Positions 52,393-62,239 of a DNA stretch of 64,000 nt are shown here, piece by piece. The position numbers were made by a program, and so were the translations under genes. A model generated the notes under the pieces. The model ran no database searches. It was not told where the DNA came from and was given only the letters and a program-made list of their open reading frames with translations. Positions within the stretch are counted from its first letter, which is position 1; each line of letters begins with the position of its first letter. The DNA lies in NCBI RefSeq assembly GCF_022637395.1, contig NZ_CP093337.1:790001-854000 (forward strand), in the 5' to 3' direction. The stretch comes from Shinella sp. H4-D48. Lineage in GTDB: Bacteria > Pseudomonadota > Alphaproteobacteria > Rhizobiales > Rhizobiaceae.

Positions 52393-53285
52393 TGGTGTCC
52401 GAAACAATGACAACGAACACGATGACGGCTGATCCCATTCTCAAGGTCGAGCATCTCTCGATGCGCTTTGGCGGCCTCATGGCCATCAACGACTTCTCCT
52501 TCGAGGCGCAGCGCGGCGAGATCACCGCTCTGATCGGCCCCAACGGCGCGGGCAAGACCACGGTCTTCAACTGCGTGACCGGCTTCTACAAGCCGACCAT
52601 GGGCATGATCACCATGCGCCAGAAGGGCGGCAAGGAGTTCCTGCTTGAGCGGCTGAACGACTTCGAGATCACGCGCGATGCCAAGGTGGCCCGCACCTTC
52701 CAGAACATCCGGCTCTTCTCGGGCCTCACCGTTCTGGAAAACCTGCTCGTCGCCCAGCACAACACGCTGATGAAGGCCTCCGGCTACACGGTCCTCGGCC
52801 TTTTGGGCCTGCCCGGATACAAGAAGGCCGCGGCCGAATCCATCGAGGTGGCCCGGCACTGGCTGGAAAAGGCCGATCTCATCGAGCGTGCCGACGACCC
52901 GGCCGGCGATCTGCCCTACGGCGCCCAGCGGCGTCTCGAAATCGCCCGCGCCATGTGCACGGGACCGGAGGTCCTGTGCCTCGACGAGCCGGCGGCGGGC
53001 CTCAACCCGCGTGAATCGCTTGCCCTCAACGAACTCCTCCGCTCCATCCGCAAGGAAAGCGGCACGTCGATCCTACTCATCGAGCACGACATGTCTGTCG
53101 TCATGGAGATTTCAGACCATGTCGTCGTGCTCGAATACGGGCAGAAGATTTCCGACGGCACGCCGGACCATGTGAAAAACGATCCGAAGGTTATCGCGGC
53201 CTATCTCGGTGTTGAAGATGATGAGGTCGAAGAGGTGATCGAAGAAATCGAGGAGATCGAGGGCACTGTGGGAGGTACGCACTGA
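52392..53285 (+). CDS. livG: Branched-chain amino-acid ABC transporter ATPase LivG
   Basis: The 297-residue ATPase has Walker A GPNGAGKTT, the LivG-specific insertion with ARTFQNIRLFSGLTVLENLLV, the signature LPYGAQRRLEIARAM and Walker B VLCLDEPAAGLNPRE. Unusually, the C-terminus continues into a strongly acidic tail of about 20 residues rich in Asp, Glu and Ile/Val after YLGVED. The stop overlaps the livF start (TGATG). Confidence 0.95.
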   Translation: MVSETMTTNTMTADPILKVEHLSMRFGGLMAINDFSFEAQRGEITALIGPNGAGKTTVFNCVTGFYKPTMGMITMRQKGGKEFLLERLNDFEITRDAKVARTFQNIRLFSGLTVLENLLVAQHNTLMKASGYTVLGLLGLPGYKKAAAESIEVARHWLEKADLIERADDPAGDLPYGAQRRLEIARAMCTGPEVLCLDEPAAGLNPRESLALNELLRSIRKESGTSILLIEHDMSVVMEISDHVVVLEYGQKISDGTPDHVKNDPKVIAAYLGVEDDEVEEVIEEIEEIEGTVGGTH

Positions 53286-54010
53286 TGAGCGATACGCTTC
53301 TCAGCGTCCAGGGCGTTGAAACCTATTACGGCAACATCCGCGCCCTTGCCGGCGTCGATGTCCAGGTGCAGAAGGGCGAGATCGTCAGCCTCATCGGCGC
53401 CAACGGCGCCGGCAAGTCGACCCTGATGATGACGATCTGCGGCAGCCCCCAGGCGCGCAACGGCACCATCACGTTCGACGGCGAGGATATCACCCGCCTG
53501 CCGACGCATCTCATCGCGCGCCGCCGCATCGCGCAGTCGCCGGAGGGACGTCGCATCTTCCCGCGCATGACCGTCTACGAAAACCTTCAGATGGGCGCGA
53601 GCCTCGACAACCTGAAGTATTTCGACGAGGACGTGGAGAAGATCTTCACGCTCTTCCCGCGCCTCAAGGAGCGCCAGTCGCAACGCGGCGGCACGCTTTC
53701 GGGCGGCGAACAGCAGATGCTCTCCATCGGTCGCGCGCTGATGGCGCGTCCCAAGCTCCTGCTTCTCGACGAGCCGTCGCTGGGTCTGGCGCCGCTGATC
53801 GTGAAGGGCATCTTCGACGCCATCAAGGTGCTGAACAAGGAAGAGGGGCTGACCGTGTTCCTCGTGGAGCAGAACGCCTTTGCCGCACTCAAGCTGTCGG
53901 ACCGCGCCTATGTGATGGTCAACGGCAAGGTAACGATGAGCGGTTCTGGCAAGGAGCTTCTGGCCAATCCGGAAGTGCGCGCGGCCTATCTCGAAGGCGG
54001 CAGGCACTAG
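53285..54010 (+). CDS. livF: Branched-chain amino-acid ABC transporter ATPase LivF
   Basis: The 241-residue ATPase shows Walker A GANGAGKST, AQSPEGRRIFPRMTVYENL, the signature LSGGEQQMLSIGRAL and Walker B LLLLDEPSLGLAP, all typical of LivF. It forms the cytoplasmic ATPase heterodimer with LivG. It is translationally coupled to livG and followed after 16 bases by a small membrane-protein gene. Confidence 0.95.
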   Translation: MSDTLLSVQGVETYYGNIRALAGVDVQVQKGEIVSLIGANGAGKSTLMMTICGSPQARNGTITFDGEDITRLPTHLIARRRIAQSPEGRRIFPRMTVYENLQMGASLDNLKYFDEDVEKIFTLFPRLKERQSQRGGTLSGGEQQMLSIGRALMARPKLLLLDEPSLGLAPLIVKGIFDAIKVLNKEEGLTVFLVEQNAFAALKLSDRAYVMVNGKVTMSGSGKELLANPEVRAAYLEGGRH

Positions 54011-54026
54011 GACAAGGAGACGGACA

Positions 54027-54371
54027 ATGCAGGGAATTCTCTACGAGGAACCGTCTTTCTGGCAGTTCCTGTTCATCACCGTCATCATGGGCGGCTGGAC
54101 CGCATGGCGCACCGGCAAGAGCGTCGCCGAGGGCTGGCAGCCCTACCGGACGCTCGTCATCTACATCCTTCTCCTGGGTGTGGCGATCCGCTTCATCCAC
54201 CACGCGCTGTTCAACGGCACGATGCTCACCGCCCAGTACTATGTCGTGGACACTGCCGTTCTTTTGTTGTTTGCTACGCTCGGCTACCGCTACTACCGGA
54301 CGCGGCAGATGACCAACAATTACTACTGGCTTTATGAGAAGGTCTCGCCCTTTTCCTGGAAGTCGAAATAA
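54027..54371 (+). CDS. Small membrane protein of liv operons (DUF6867-like)
   Basis: The 114-residue protein has about three membrane helices and begins [20 protein letters not shown], followed by [15 protein letters not shown]. Proteins like this commonly sit between livF and the binding-protein gene in Rhizobiales. Their function is not established; association with the Liv permease is inferred from the conserved position. A GGAG ribosome-binding site precedes the ATG. Confidence 0.75.
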   Translation: MQGILYEEPSFWQFLFITVIMGGWTAWRTGKSVAEGWQPYRTLVIYILLLGVAIRFIHHALFNGTMLTAQYYVVDTAVLLLFATLGYRYYRTRQMTNNYYWLYEKVSPFSWKSK

Positions 54372-54382
54372 TCAAGGGAACA

Positions 54383-54400
54383 CCCGTCCGCCTGGACGGG
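54383..54400 (+). other. Hairpin between the small membrane-protein gene and the binding-protein gene
   Basis: Perfect arms CCCGTCC/GGACGGG enclose a GCCT loop and are not followed by a T-run. It may act as an mRNA processing or stabilising element that lets the binding protein be expressed differently from the permease genes. Confidence 0.45.
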
Positions 54401-54478
54401 GCAAAACGATACCGGCGCAATGAATGCGGGTGTTGCGCCCGGTTGAAACCAGCCCGCTATAAATCTGGGAGTAACCAA

Positions 54479-55597
54479 ATGAAGAAGTCTCTCATGTCGG
54501 CTGTTGCTTTGGCTGCAATGGTCGCTTTCAGCGGCAGCGCTTGGGCCGACATCCTGGTCGGCGTCGGCGGCCCGCTGACCGGTCCGAACGCCGCTTTCGG
54601 CGCGCAGATCCAGAAGGGCGTCGAGCAGGCTGCTGCCGACATCAATGCGGCCGGGGGCATCAACGGCGAGCAGATCAAGATCGTTCTGGGCGATGACGTT
54701 TCCGACCCGAAGCAGGGCGTTTCCGTCGCCAACAAGTTCGTCGCCGATGGCGTGAAGTTCGTTGTCGGTCACTTCAACTCGGGCGTTTCCATCCCGACGT
54801 CGGAAATCTACGCCGAAAACGGCATCCTGCAGGTTTCGCCGGCGTCCACGAACCCGACCTACACCGAGCGCGGCCTGTGGAACACGTTCCGTACCTGCGG
54901 CCGTGACGACCAGCAGGGCGCTGTAGCCGGTGCCTTCATCGCGGCCAACTTCAAGGATGCGAAGGTCGCCGTTCTCCACGACAAGAGCCCGTATGGCCAG
55001 GGCCTCGCCGACGAAACCAGGAAGGCGGCAAACGAAGCCGGCGTCAAGGAAGTCATCTACGAAGGCGTCAACGTCGGCGACAAGGACTTCTCGGCCCTCA
55101 TCGCGAAGATGAAGGAAGCCGGCGTCTCCGTCGTCTACTGGGGCGGCCTGCACACCGAGTTCGGCCTGATGGAACGTCAGGCTGCCGACCAGGGCCTGAA
55201 GGCAACCTTCATTTCGGGCGACGGCATCGTTTCGAACGAACTGGCTTCGATTGCCGGCGACGCCGTTGACGGCACGCTGATGACCTTCGCGCCCGATCCG
55301 CGCAAGAACCCTGCTGCCAAGGAACTCGTCGAGAAGTTCCGCGCTGCCGGTTTCGAACCGGAAGCCTACACGCTCTACTCCTACGCCGCTCTTCAGGTCA
55401 TCGCTGAAGCTGCCAAGGCTGCCGGCGGTAACGACGCGCAGGCCGTTGCAGAAGCGATCAAGGCCAAGGGCCCGTTCAACACGGCTATCGGCGAACTGTC
55501 CTTCGACGAAAAGGGCGACATCACCCGTCCGGACTACGTCATGTACACCTGGAAGAAGGGTGAAGACGGCAAGTACACCTACTTCCAAAACGAGTAA
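54479..55597 (+). CDS. Branched-chain amino-acid ABC transporter substrate-binding protein
   Basis: The 372-residue periplasmic protein has a signal peptide (cleavage predicted at SAWA-D, after residue 23). The LivJ/LivK fold starts [28 protein letters not shown] and contains [17 protein letters not shown] and [14 protein letters not shown]. It delivers leucine, isoleucine, valine or related amino acids to LivHMGF. A GGGAG ribosome-binding site supports the ATG at 54479. A strong terminator follows, closing the transport block. Confidence 0.93.
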   Translation: MKKSLMSAVALAAMVAFSGSAWADILVGVGGPLTGPNAAFGAQIQKGVEQAAADINAAGGINGEQIKIVLGDDVSDPKQGVSVANKFVADGVKFVVGHFNSGVSIPTSEIYAENGILQVSPASTNPTYTERGLWNTFRTCGRDDQQGAVAGAFIAANFKDAKVAVLHDKSPYGQGLADETRKAANEAGVKEVIYEGVNVGDKDFSALIAKMKEAGVSVVYWGGLHTEFGLMERQAADQGLKATFISGDGIVSNELASIAGDAVDGTLMTFAPDPRKNPAAKELVEKFRAAGFEPEAYTLYSYAALQVIAEAAKAAGGNDAQAVAEAIKAKGPFNTAIGELSFDEKGDITRPDYVMYTWKKGEDGKYTYFQNE

Positions 55598-55649
55598 TCG
55601 TTTCATGGAACGGGCGGCGCACGCATGCCGCCCGGCCGTGACCACTTCG

Positions 55650-55675
55650 AGCCCGGCCTTTGCGCCGGGCTTTTT
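55650..55675 (+). terminator. Intrinsic terminator of the liv block
   Basis: An 8-bp stem AGCCCGGC/GCCGGGCT with a 6-base loop runs into TTTTT. It separates the liv block from the urease operon. Confidence 0.9.
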
Positions 55676-55728
55676 CTTGAAGACCTGTTCAGACCCACTG
55701 GCGAGGTCACGACGAGAGGAATGGCAGT

Positions 55729-56562
55729 ATGGACGTAGCGCTTGTGGGGGATGAGGCAGTCGGCCGCCAGCAGCGGGCGCGAGGCGTCGGACGCCTGGTT
55801 GCGAAGCGGTCGGCGCAGAGCACACGGCTCGACGTGTTTTACCAGGAAGGCTGCGCCAAGATACGGCTGCCCGAAACGTTCGATGGTACGATGGAGGCCG
55901 TCCTCATCAACACGGCGGGTGGTCTGACGGGCGGCGATCATGTGGAATGGTCGCTTGCAGCCGGCGCCGAAACGCGCCTGACCGTGACCACGCAAGCCTG
56001 CGAGCGGATCTACAAGGCGAGCGCCTCGACCGCTAGGCTGGAAACACGCATCACCGTTGCGGATGGTGCGCGTGTCGACTGGCTGCCACAGGAGACGATC
56101 CTGTTCGACCGGTCGTCGCTGAATCGCCGGCTGGAGGTGGATCTGGCCGCCGATGCTGTCTTCCTTGCCGTTGAGGCGGTGATTCTCGGCCGCAAGGCGA
56201 TGGGCGAGACGGTGGAGACGGGTTTCTTTCATGACTGCTGGCGCGTGCGCCGGGCGGGCAAGCTCATCCATGCTGAAGAAACGCGTATCGATGGCGATGT
56301 TGCCGGCCTCACGGGCGAACTTGCGACGCTCGGCGGTGCGCGCGCCTTTGCAACCGTGTTGTTGTGTGGCCCCGATGCAGAAGGGCACGTCGAACCGTTG
56401 CGCCGGCTGATCGGTGCGGGCGCGGCTGGCGTCAGCCAGTGGCAGGACAAGCTCGTTGCGCGCGTCGTGGCGGATGATGGCTTCTCCCTGCGAAAAATGC
56501 TGATCCCGATCATTTCGCACTTGCGCAAGGGCGCGAGCGTGCCGAAACTCTGGTCACTCTGA
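55729..56562 (+). CDS. ureD: Urease accessory protein UreD
   Basis: The 277-residue protein is the UreD/UreH scaffold that binds apo-urease and the UreF-UreG complex during nickel insertion. Family motifs visible are [39 protein letters not shown] and the later [16 protein letters not shown]. It is the first gene of the urease operon, 54 bases after the liv terminator. No obvious consensus promoter is visible just upstream. The ATG at 55729 is supported by a GAGAGGA ribosome-binding region. Confidence 0.92.
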   Translation: MDVALVGDEAVGRQQRARGVGRLVAKRSAQSTRLDVFYQEGCAKIRLPETFDGTMEAVLINTAGGLTGGDHVEWSLAAGAETRLTVTTQACERIYKASASTARLETRITVADGARVDWLPQETILFDRSSLNRRLEVDLAADAVFLAVEAVILGRKAMGETVETGFFHDCWRVRRAGKLIHAEETRIDGDVAGLTGELATLGGARAFATVLLCGPDAEGHVEPLRRLIGAGAAGVSQWQDKLVARVVADDGFSLRKMLIPIISHLRKGASVPKLWSL

Positions 56563-56673
56563 AACCGGGTGGCCCGGCTCGATCCGTGGTCGCCTGCCGC
56601 TTCCTGTTTTGCGTATATCGCGCGCGCAAACAGCCGCCTATTGTCGCGCGACGGAACCAGCGACGGACCACTC

Positions 56674-56976
56674 ATGAACCTGACCCCCCGCGAAAAAGAC
56701 AAACTGCTGATCGCCATGGCCGCGATCGTGGCGCGCAAGCGTCTGGAGCGCGGAGTGAAGCTCAACCATCCCGAGGCGATCGCGCTCATCACCGATTTCG
56801 TGGTGGAGGGAGCACGCGACGGTCGTGCCGTCGCCGATCTGATGGAGGCTGGCGCGCATGTTCTCACCCGAGAGCAGGTGATGGATGGCATCCCCGAGAT
56901 GATCCACGACATCCAGGTGGAGGCAACCTTTCCTGACGGCACAAAGCTCGTGACCGTGCACGAACCCATCCGGTAG
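56674..56976 (+). CDS. ureA: Urease gamma subunit UreA
   Basis: The 100-residue subunit begins [17 protein letters not shown] and contains [34 protein letters not shown] and the [11 protein letters not shown] end, an almost textbook UreA at exactly the usual length. It assembles with UreB and UreC into the (UreABC)3 enzyme. It follows ureD by about 110 bases and precedes the DUF1272 gene by 4 bases. Confidence 0.97.
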   Translation: MNLTPREKDKLLIAMAAIVARKRLERGVKLNHPEAIALITDFVVEGARDGRAVADLMEAGAHVLTREQVMDGIPEMIHDIQVEATFPDGTKLVTVHEPIR

Positions 56977-56980
56977 ACTC

Positions 56981-57247
56981 ATGCTGGAGCTCAGGCCCAA
57001 TTGCGAATGCTGCGACCGCGACCTGCCGCCGGAAAGCGGCGAGGCGATGATCTGCACGTTCGAATGCACCTTCTGTGCGCAGTGCGTGCGCACGGTTCTG
57101 CACGGCGCCTGCCCGAATTGCGGCGGCGGGTTCATGCATCGTCCGGTGCGGCCGGCTGCCATGCTCGAAAAATATCCGGCATCGACAAAACGTATCCTGA
57201 AAGCCGAGGGCTGCGGCCCGGCGCAAGCTGCGAGAGGAACTCCATGA
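56981..57247 (+). CDS. DUF1272 zinc-ribbon-like protein in the urease operon
   Basis: The 88-residue protein carries a dense Cys pattern, [21 protein letters not shown] and CPNCGGG, matching DUF1272. The eight or so Cys would form one or two zinc sites. It lies between ureA and ureB and overlaps the ureB ATG by 4 bases, so it is fully embedded in the operon. Its function is unknown. A metal-handling or regulatory role in urease assembly is only an inference from position. Confidence 0.85.
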   Translation: MLELRPNCECCDRDLPPESGEAMICTFECTFCAQCVRTVLHGACPNCGGGFMHRPVRPAAMLEKYPASTKRILKAEGCGPAQAARGTP

Positions 57248-57549
57248 TCCCGGGCGAAATCATCGCTGCCGATGGCGATATCGAACTCAATGTCGGACTG
57301 CCGGTTACCGTGCTGGATGTCTCCAATACCGGCGACCGCCCGATCCAGGTCGGCAGCCACTATCATTTCTACGAAACCAATCCCGGCCTGTCGTTCGAGC
57401 GCGAGCAGACAAGGGGGCTCAGGCTCGATATCCCCGCCGGCACCGCCGTGCGTTTCGAGCCGGGCCAGACGCGCACCGTCCGCCTCGTGCCGTTTGCCGG
57501 CAAGCGGGAGATTTACGGGTTCCGGCAGGCCGTGATGGGAAAACTCTGA
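57244..57549 (+). CDS. ureB: Urease beta subunit UreB
   Basis: The 101-residue subunit starts [16 protein letters not shown] and has the core [34 protein letters not shown] and the end [16 protein letters not shown], all diagnostic of UreB. Length is normal. It overlaps the preceding DUF1272 gene by 4 bases and ends 1 base before the next gene. Confidence 0.97.
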   Translation: MIPGEIIAADGDIELNVGLPVTVLDVSNTGDRPIQVGSHYHFYETNPGLSFEREQTRGLRLDIPAGTAVRFEPGQTRTVRLVPFAGKREIYGFRQAVMGKL

Positions 57550-57550
57550 C

Positions 57551-57976
57551 ATGACATTGCGACATTCTCTTCTTCTCGCCGCCGCCTCGCTGCTCGTTTC
57601 GGCTACGGTCGCCATGGCGCAGGAGCCCGAGGTCGACTGCGATAATGCGCAGACGCAAATGGACATGAACATCTGCGCCGGCCGCGACTACAAGACGGCC
57701 GACAACGAGTTGAATGCCGTCTACAAGAAGGCCTTGGAGGCCGCCAAGGAGACCGATGAAGGCTTCAAGGACATGGGCGAGCAGTATGTCGGTGCGGTCG
57801 ATGCGCTGAAACGTGCCCAACGCTCCTGGATCGGCTATCGCGACGGGCAGTGCGAGCTTGCCGGCTTCGAGGCACGCGGCGGCTCCATGGAGCCCTTGCT
57901 GGTTTCCAGCTGCCTTGCGGATCTCACACGCAAGCGGACGGCGGAGCTCAAGGCTTTCTACGAGCAGGAAAACTGA
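57551..57976 (+). CDS. LprI-like (DUF1311) secreted protein in the urease operon
   Basis: The 141-residue protein has a signal peptide (cleavage near VAMAQ, residue 23) and a DUF1311/LprI domain with four conserved-type Cys: DCDNAQTQMDMNIC, then WIGYRDGQCELAGFE and SSCLADLTRKRTAEL. LprI was described as a lysozyme inhibitor, but most DUF1311 proteins are uncharacterised. A periplasmic protein inside a cytosolic urease operon is unusual. It begins 1 base after ureB stops. Confidence 0.8.
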   Translation: MTLRHSLLLAAASLLVSATVAMAQEPEVDCDNAQTQMDMNICAGRDYKTADNELNAVYKKALEAAKETDEGFKDMGEQYVGAVDALKRAQRSWIGYRDGQCELAGFEARGGSMEPLLVSSCLADLTRKRTAELKAFYEQEN

Positions 57977-57985
57977 GGAGCGGCG

Positions 57986-58621
57986 GTGTCACGCAGGATC
58001 GTCATCGTCGGCAATGGCGCCATCCCGCAGGGGCTGGCTGCGACGATCGACGCGGCTGACATCGTGATCCGTTTCAACGGCTGCCGGTCGGCGGGCGCCG
58101 GCGGCATGAAGACCGATATCATCGCTGTGTGCAACACCGGCCGGCCGGCGCTCGACATGCTGGGTGGCGGTCGCTGGAAGGACAGCGCGACCGTGCGGCA
58201 GGCCGGCGAAATCTGGTGTGTGCGATCCCCCGAGGTTTTTGCGGCCATGCGCGCGGCGCTGGCCCTCAGCCACCCCGATCTCGACGATTTCTGCGACGAT
58301 TACACGGCTGGCTTCGAGGCTTTCGCGACGGCAACCGGGCGTCGGCTGCGCGTCATCCCCGCCGCCTTGCATAACGCCGTCGACGCCGGGCTGGCCGCCT
58401 TCGATGCCGCGCCTTACGTTGTGCCGAGCTCGGGCCTTGTCGCGATTGCGCACGCCCTTGAAAATCTCGCCGAAGACGGCGACCGCGTGTCGATTGCCGG
58501 TTTCAGCCACGAAGGCTGGCAATGGCATCCTTTCGCCGCCGAGCGGCGCTGGGTCGCTGCGCTTGTCACCGCCAGCCGCCTCGACCGTCTCGATCATCCT
58601 CCCGCCTCCCGGAGAAGCTGA
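57986..58621 (+). CDS. Rhizobial urease-operon accessory protein, GT29-like fold
   Basis: The 211-residue protein starts with a GTG that has a GAGGAG ribosome-binding site. It has a Rossmann-like beginning, RIVIVGNGAIPQGLAATIDAADIVIRFN, and later TDIIAVCNTGRP, SSGLVAIAHAL and AGFSHEGWQWH. The pattern VGNG-N-ID-x-x-D-x-VIRFN resembles the donor-binding region of GT29-type sialyltransferases. Similar genes between ureB and ureC in rhizobia are annotated only as urease operon accessory protein. Biochemical function is unknown. Confidence 0.65.
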   Translation: MSRRIVIVGNGAIPQGLAATIDAADIVIRFNGCRSAGAGGMKTDIIAVCNTGRPALDMLGGGRWKDSATVRQAGEIWCVRSPEVFAAMRAALALSHPDLDDFCDDYTAGFEAFATATGRRLRVIPAALHNAVDAGLAAFDAAPYVVPSSGLVAIAHALENLAEDGDRVSIAGFSHEGWQWHPFAAERRWVAALVTASRLDRLDHPPASRRS

Positions 58622-58624
58622 CCC

Positions 58625-60331
58625 ATGTCCTACACCATGTCCCGCGCTGCCTATGCCCGCATGTTCGGCCCCACCACCGGCGACAAGGTTCGCCTTGCCG
58701 ATACCGAACTCTTCGCCGAGGTGGAGCGGGACTTCACGAGCTACGGCGACGAGGTGAAATTCGGCGGCGGCAAGGTCATTCGCGACGGCATGGGCCAGAG
58801 TCAGGCGACGCGCGGCGAGGGTGCGGTCGATACCGTCATCACCAATGCGCTGGTCATCGACCACAGCGGCATCTTCAAGGCTGATATCGGCCTCAGCAAC
58901 GGCCGCATCGCCGGCATCGGCAAGGCGGGCAATCCCGATACGCAGCCGGGCGTGACCATCATTGTCGGTCCGTCGACGGAGGTGATCGCGGGGGAGGGCA
59001 AGATCCTCACCGCCGGGACGATGGATGCGCATATCCACTACATCTGCCCGCAGCAGATCGAGCACGCGCTGGCGAGCGGTGTCACGACGATGTTGGGCGG
59101 CGGCACGGGGCCTGCCCACGGCACGCTCGCCACCACCTGCACGGGCGCGTGGCACATCGAGCGCATGATCGAGAGCTTCGATGCCTTTCCGATGAACCTC
59201 GCGCTGGCAGGCAAGGGCAACGCCTCGGTGGCCGCGCCCATCGAGGAGATGATCCGCGCGGGCGCTTCGGCGCTCAAGCTGCACGAGGACTGGGGCACGA
59301 CGCCGGCGGCCATCGACTGCTGCCTTTCCGTGGCCGACGAGTACGATGTGCAGGTGATGATCCACACCGACACGCTCAATGAAAGCGGTTTCGTGGAGGA
59401 TACGGTCGCAGCGATCGGCGGGCGAACCATTCACGCGTTCCACACGGAAGGGGCCGGCGGTGGTCACGCGCCCGACATCATCAAGGTCTGCGGCCACGCC
59501 AACGTCATTCCGTCCTCCACCAATCCCACCCGGCCCTACACCGTCAACACCATTTCCGAGCATCTCGACATGCTGATGGTCTGCCATCATCTGTCGCCGT
59601 CGATCCCCGAGGACATTGCGTTTGCCGAAAGCCGTATCCGCAAGGAGACCATCGCGGCGGAGGACATCCTTCACGATATCGGCGCCTTCTCCGTCATCTC
59701 TTCCGACAGTCAGGCAATGGGCCGTGTCGGCGAGGTCGCCATCCGGACCTGGCAGACGGCTGACAAGATGAAGCGCCAGCGCGGCCGCCTCGCCGGCGAA
59801 ACCGGTGACAACGACAACCTGCGCATCCGCCGCTACATCGCCAAATACACGATCAATCCGGCCATCGCGCAGGGCTTGAGCCATGAAATCGGCTCGATCG
59901 AAGTGGGCAAGCGTGCCGACCTCGTGCTGTGGAACCCGGCCTTCTTCGGCGTGAAGCCCGACATGGTCCTTCTCGGCGGCGTCATCGCCATGGCGCCGAT
60001 GGGAGATCCGAACGCATCGATCCCGACGCCCCAGCCGGTGCATTACCGCCCGATGTTCGGCGCCTACGGCAAGATGCGCACGAATTCCTCCGTCACCTTC
60101 GTCTCGCAGGCGTCCATCGATCTCGGCCTTCGCGAGCGCCTCGGCGTTGCCAAGCAGCTTCTGCCGGTCCGTAACACGCGCAACATCTCAAAGGCCTCGA
60201 TGATCCTCAACGACCTGACGCCGCATATCGAGGTCGATCCGGAAACCTACGAGGTGCGTGCAGACGGCGAACTGCTGACCTGCGAACCCGCAACCGTGCT
60301 GCCGATGGCGCAGCGCTATTTCCTGTTTTGA
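58625..60331 (+). CDS. ureC: Urease alpha (catalytic) subunit UreC
   Basis: The 568-residue catalytic subunit hydrolyses urea to ammonia and carbamate. All active-site residues are present: nickel ligands H136/H138 (DAHIHY), the carbamylated K218 (ALKLHEDWG), H247 (MIHTDT), H273 (AFHTEG) and D361 (SSDSQAMGR). The flap Cys C320 is followed by H321 ([11 protein letters not shown]). Numbers are within one residue of Klebsiella UreC. The enzyme should be functional once loaded with nickel. It follows the GT29-like gene by 3 bases. Confidence 0.98.
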   Translation: MSYTMSRAAYARMFGPTTGDKVRLADTELFAEVERDFTSYGDEVKFGGGKVIRDGMGQSQATRGEGAVDTVITNALVIDHSGIFKADIGLSNGRIAGIGKAGNPDTQPGVTIIVGPSTEVIAGEGKILTAGTMDAHIHYICPQQIEHALASGVTTMLGGGTGPAHGTLATTCTGAWHIERMIESFDAFPMNLALAGKGNASVAAPIEEMIRAGASALKLHEDWGTTPAAIDCCLSVADEYDVQVMIHTDTLNESGFVEDTVAAIGGRTIHAFHTEGAGGGHAPDIIKVCGHANVIPSSTNPTRPYTVNTISEHLDMLMVCHHLSPSIPEDIAFAESRIRKETIAAEDILHDIGAFSVISSDSQAMGRVGEVAIRTWQTADKMKRQRGRLAGETGDNDNLRIRRYIAKYTINPAIAQGLSHEIGSIEVGKRADLVLWNPAFFGVKPDMVLLGGVIAMAPMGDPNASIPTPQPVHYRPMFGAYGKMRTNSSVTFVSQASIDLGLRERLGVAKQLLPVRNTRNISKASMILNDLTPHIEVDPETYEVRADGELLTCEPATVLPMAQRYFLF

Positions 60332-60357
60332 CACCTTCTTCTGCCCGAAAGTTTCAT

Positions 60358-60828
60358 ATGCCCTACCGCTCCATCCACATACTGCCGCAGGGGACCGCCG
60401 TCGACCAGGCACCCATCGATGTCGTCATTCTCCCGCACGACCAGCGTCATATTCGCCGCAAGCTCCTGCACATGCAGCACGATGACGTCGTGATGGTCGA
60501 TCTGCGCGAACCGGTCCAGCTTTCCCATGGCGACCTGCTTTGGACGGAAAGCGGCGAAACGATCGAGGTGGTTGCGGCTGAGGAGCTTCTCTACGCGGTT
60601 ACGCCGAAGGGGCCGCTTCACCTCGTCGAGCTCGCCTGGCATCTCGGCAATCGCCATCTGCCGGCGCAAATCGAGAAGGAGCGCATTCTCATCCTGCGCG
60701 ACCATGTGATCCGCGACATGCTGGTTGGGCTTGGCGCGACGGTTGAGGAGGTCTCGGAGCCGTTTCACCCGCTGCGCGGTGCCTATCACGGTTCCGGCCA
60801 CGGGCATCACCACCACGGCCATGACTGA
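60358..60828 (+). CDS. ureE: Urease nickel metallochaperone UreE
   Basis: The 156-residue chaperone has an N-terminal peptide-binding domain, the metal-binding domain with [15 protein letters not shown] and DHVIRDML, and a His-rich tail ([13 protein letters not shown]) able to hold extra nickel. It overlaps ureF by 8 bases. The long His tail is typical of organisms that store nickel on UreE. Confidence 0.95.
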   Translation: MPYRSIHILPQGTAVDQAPIDVVILPHDQRHIRRKLLHMQHDDVVMVDLREPVQLSHGDLLWTESGETIEVVAAEELLYAVTPKGPLHLVELAWHLGNRHLPAQIEKERILILRDHVIRDMLVGLGATVEEVSEPFHPLRGAYHGSGHGHHHHGHD

Positions 60829-61483
60829 CGCCGCAGCACTCGTCCGGCTGATGACCTGGCTGTCGCCGGCCTTCCCCGTCGGCGCCTTTTCCTATTCCGG
60901 CGGCCTTGAGCAAGTGGTGAGCGATGGCGATGTGCGCGACGCCGCGACGCTTCGGGACTGGCTGTCTAGCCTGCTTAGCCACGGCAATCTCTGGAATGAT
61001 GCCGTGCTGTTTGCCGAGGCGCATCGCAGCGTCGATGCGGAAGAGGACTTGAAGGCGGTCGCGGCGTTTGCCGAGGCGCTTGCGGGCTCAGCCGAGCGGC
61101 ACAGGGAAACGATGCTGCAGGGCGGTGCATTCCTGGCCGCAGCATCGGGCTGGCCGCACCCCGTTCTGGATGTGCTGGGTGAGGAGGCAGCTTATCCGGT
61201 CGCTGTGGGTGCGGTTGCTGGCGGACATGGCATTGGGGCGGAGGCCGCACTGGCTGCCTTTCTCCACGCGGTTGCCTCCAACCTCGTTTCGGTGGCGATC
61301 CGTTGCGGCGTTATCGGACAGCGCGACGGCGTGGCTGTTCTTGCCTGGCTGGAGCCGAGTGTGATCGCACTTGCCGGACGTGCGGCGGGCTCGACGCTCG
61401 ACGATCTCGGTTCCGCCACCATCCGCGCGGAGATTGCCAGCCTGCGGCATGAAACACTGACGACGCGGCTGTTCCGCTCATGA
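60821..61483 (+). CDS. ureF: Urease accessory protein UreF
   Basis: The 220-residue all-helical protein starts [30 protein letters not shown], the UreF signature, and keeps the later [25 protein letters not shown] block. UreF bridges UreD and UreG and acts in GTP-dependent carbamylation and nickel delivery. Length is slightly below the usual 225-240. The start overlaps the ureE stop. Confidence 0.93.
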   Translation: MTDAAALVRLMTWLSPAFPVGAFSYSGGLEQVVSDGDVRDAATLRDWLSSLLSHGNLWNDAVLFAEAHRSVDAEEDLKAVAAFAEALAGSAERHRETMLQGGAFLAAASGWPHPVLDVLGEEAAYPVAVGAVAGGHGIGAEAALAAFLHAVASNLVSVAIRCGVIGQRDGVAVLAWLEPSVIALAGRAAGSTLDDLGSATIRAEIASLRHETLTTRLFRS

Positions 61484-61577
61484 GCGGGCTGGCCGCCAAG
61501 CCCTGCCGGGCACAGATAGACAAGGGCGGATCGACGGCGCTACCGTCTGTCTGCCGGAAAACTCTCGGAGATTGACG

Positions 61578-62189
61578 ATGACATCGAAGAACGGTCCCCT
61601 GCGCGTCGGCATCGGCGGTCCCGTCGGTTCGGGCAAGACGGCGCTGACCGAGAAGCTCTGCAAGGCCATGAGCGGGCACTATTCCGTGGCCGTCGTGACC
61701 AACGACATCTACACCAAGGAGGATGCGGAAGCGCTGGTGCGCATGCAGGCGCTGCCGTCCGACCGCATTGTGGGCGTGGAGACGGGCGGCTGCCCGCATA
61801 CCGCCATCCGCGAGGATGCCTCGATCAATCTCCAGGCCATCGCCGACCTCAACCGGCGTTTTCCCGATCTCGACGTCGTCTTCATCGAGTCCGGTGGCGA
61901 CAATCTTGCTGCGACCTTCTCGCCCGACCTCGCGGATCTGACGATCTATGTCATCTCCGTCTGCCAGGGCGAGGAAATTCCGCGCAAGGGGGGGCCGGGC
62001 ATCACACGCTCGGACCTTCTCGTCATCAACAAGAAGGACCTCGCGCCTTATGTCGGGGCGGATCTGGATGTGATGGAGGCGGATGCGGGGCGCATGCGCG
62101 CGGCGCGGCCCTTCGTGTTCTCCGACATGAAGCGCGGCGAGGGGATCGACAGCATCGTCGATTTCCTGCGTGTGCAGGGCGGTCTCTAG
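61578..62189 (+). CDS. ureG: Urease accessory GTPase UreG
   Basis: The 203-residue SIMIBI GTPase powers nickel insertion. It has the P-loop GGPVGSGKT at 13-21, [11 protein letters not shown], the nickel-binding CPH at 72-74 in [11 protein letters not shown], the switch [14 protein letters not shown] and the guanine motif [16 protein letters not shown] ribosome-binding site selects the ATG at 61578; a TTG at 61572 is also in frame. It ends the urease operon. Confidence 0.97.
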   Translation: MTSKNGPLRVGIGGPVGSGKTALTEKLCKAMSGHYSVAVVTNDIYTKEDAEALVRMQALPSDRIVGVETGGCPHTAIREDASINLQAIADLNRRFPDLDVVFIESGGDNLAATFSPDLADLTIYVISVCQGEEIPRKGGPGITRSDLLVINKKDLAPYVGADLDVMEADAGRMRAARPFVFSDMKRGEGIDSIVDFLRVQGGL

Positions 62190-62193
62190 AGCA

Positions 62194-62219
62194 TTCCGGT
62201 GAACACGGGTTCACCGGAA
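62194..62219 (+). terminator. Hairpin ending the urease operon
   Basis: Perfect 11-base arms TTCCGGTGAAC/GTTCACCGGAA surround a 4-base loop, starting 5 bases after the ureG stop. A weak T-tract (ATCTTTTG) follows. It adjoins the dispersed repeat and may be part of a composite intergenic element. Confidence 0.65.
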
Positions 62220-62239
62220 GCTCAATCTTTTGTCTTGCC

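Noticed and set aside
57989-60043. 684-codon open frame opposite the urease genes
   Set aside because: High GC produces long antisense frames; the plus strand here encodes unmistakable UreC and its neighbours.
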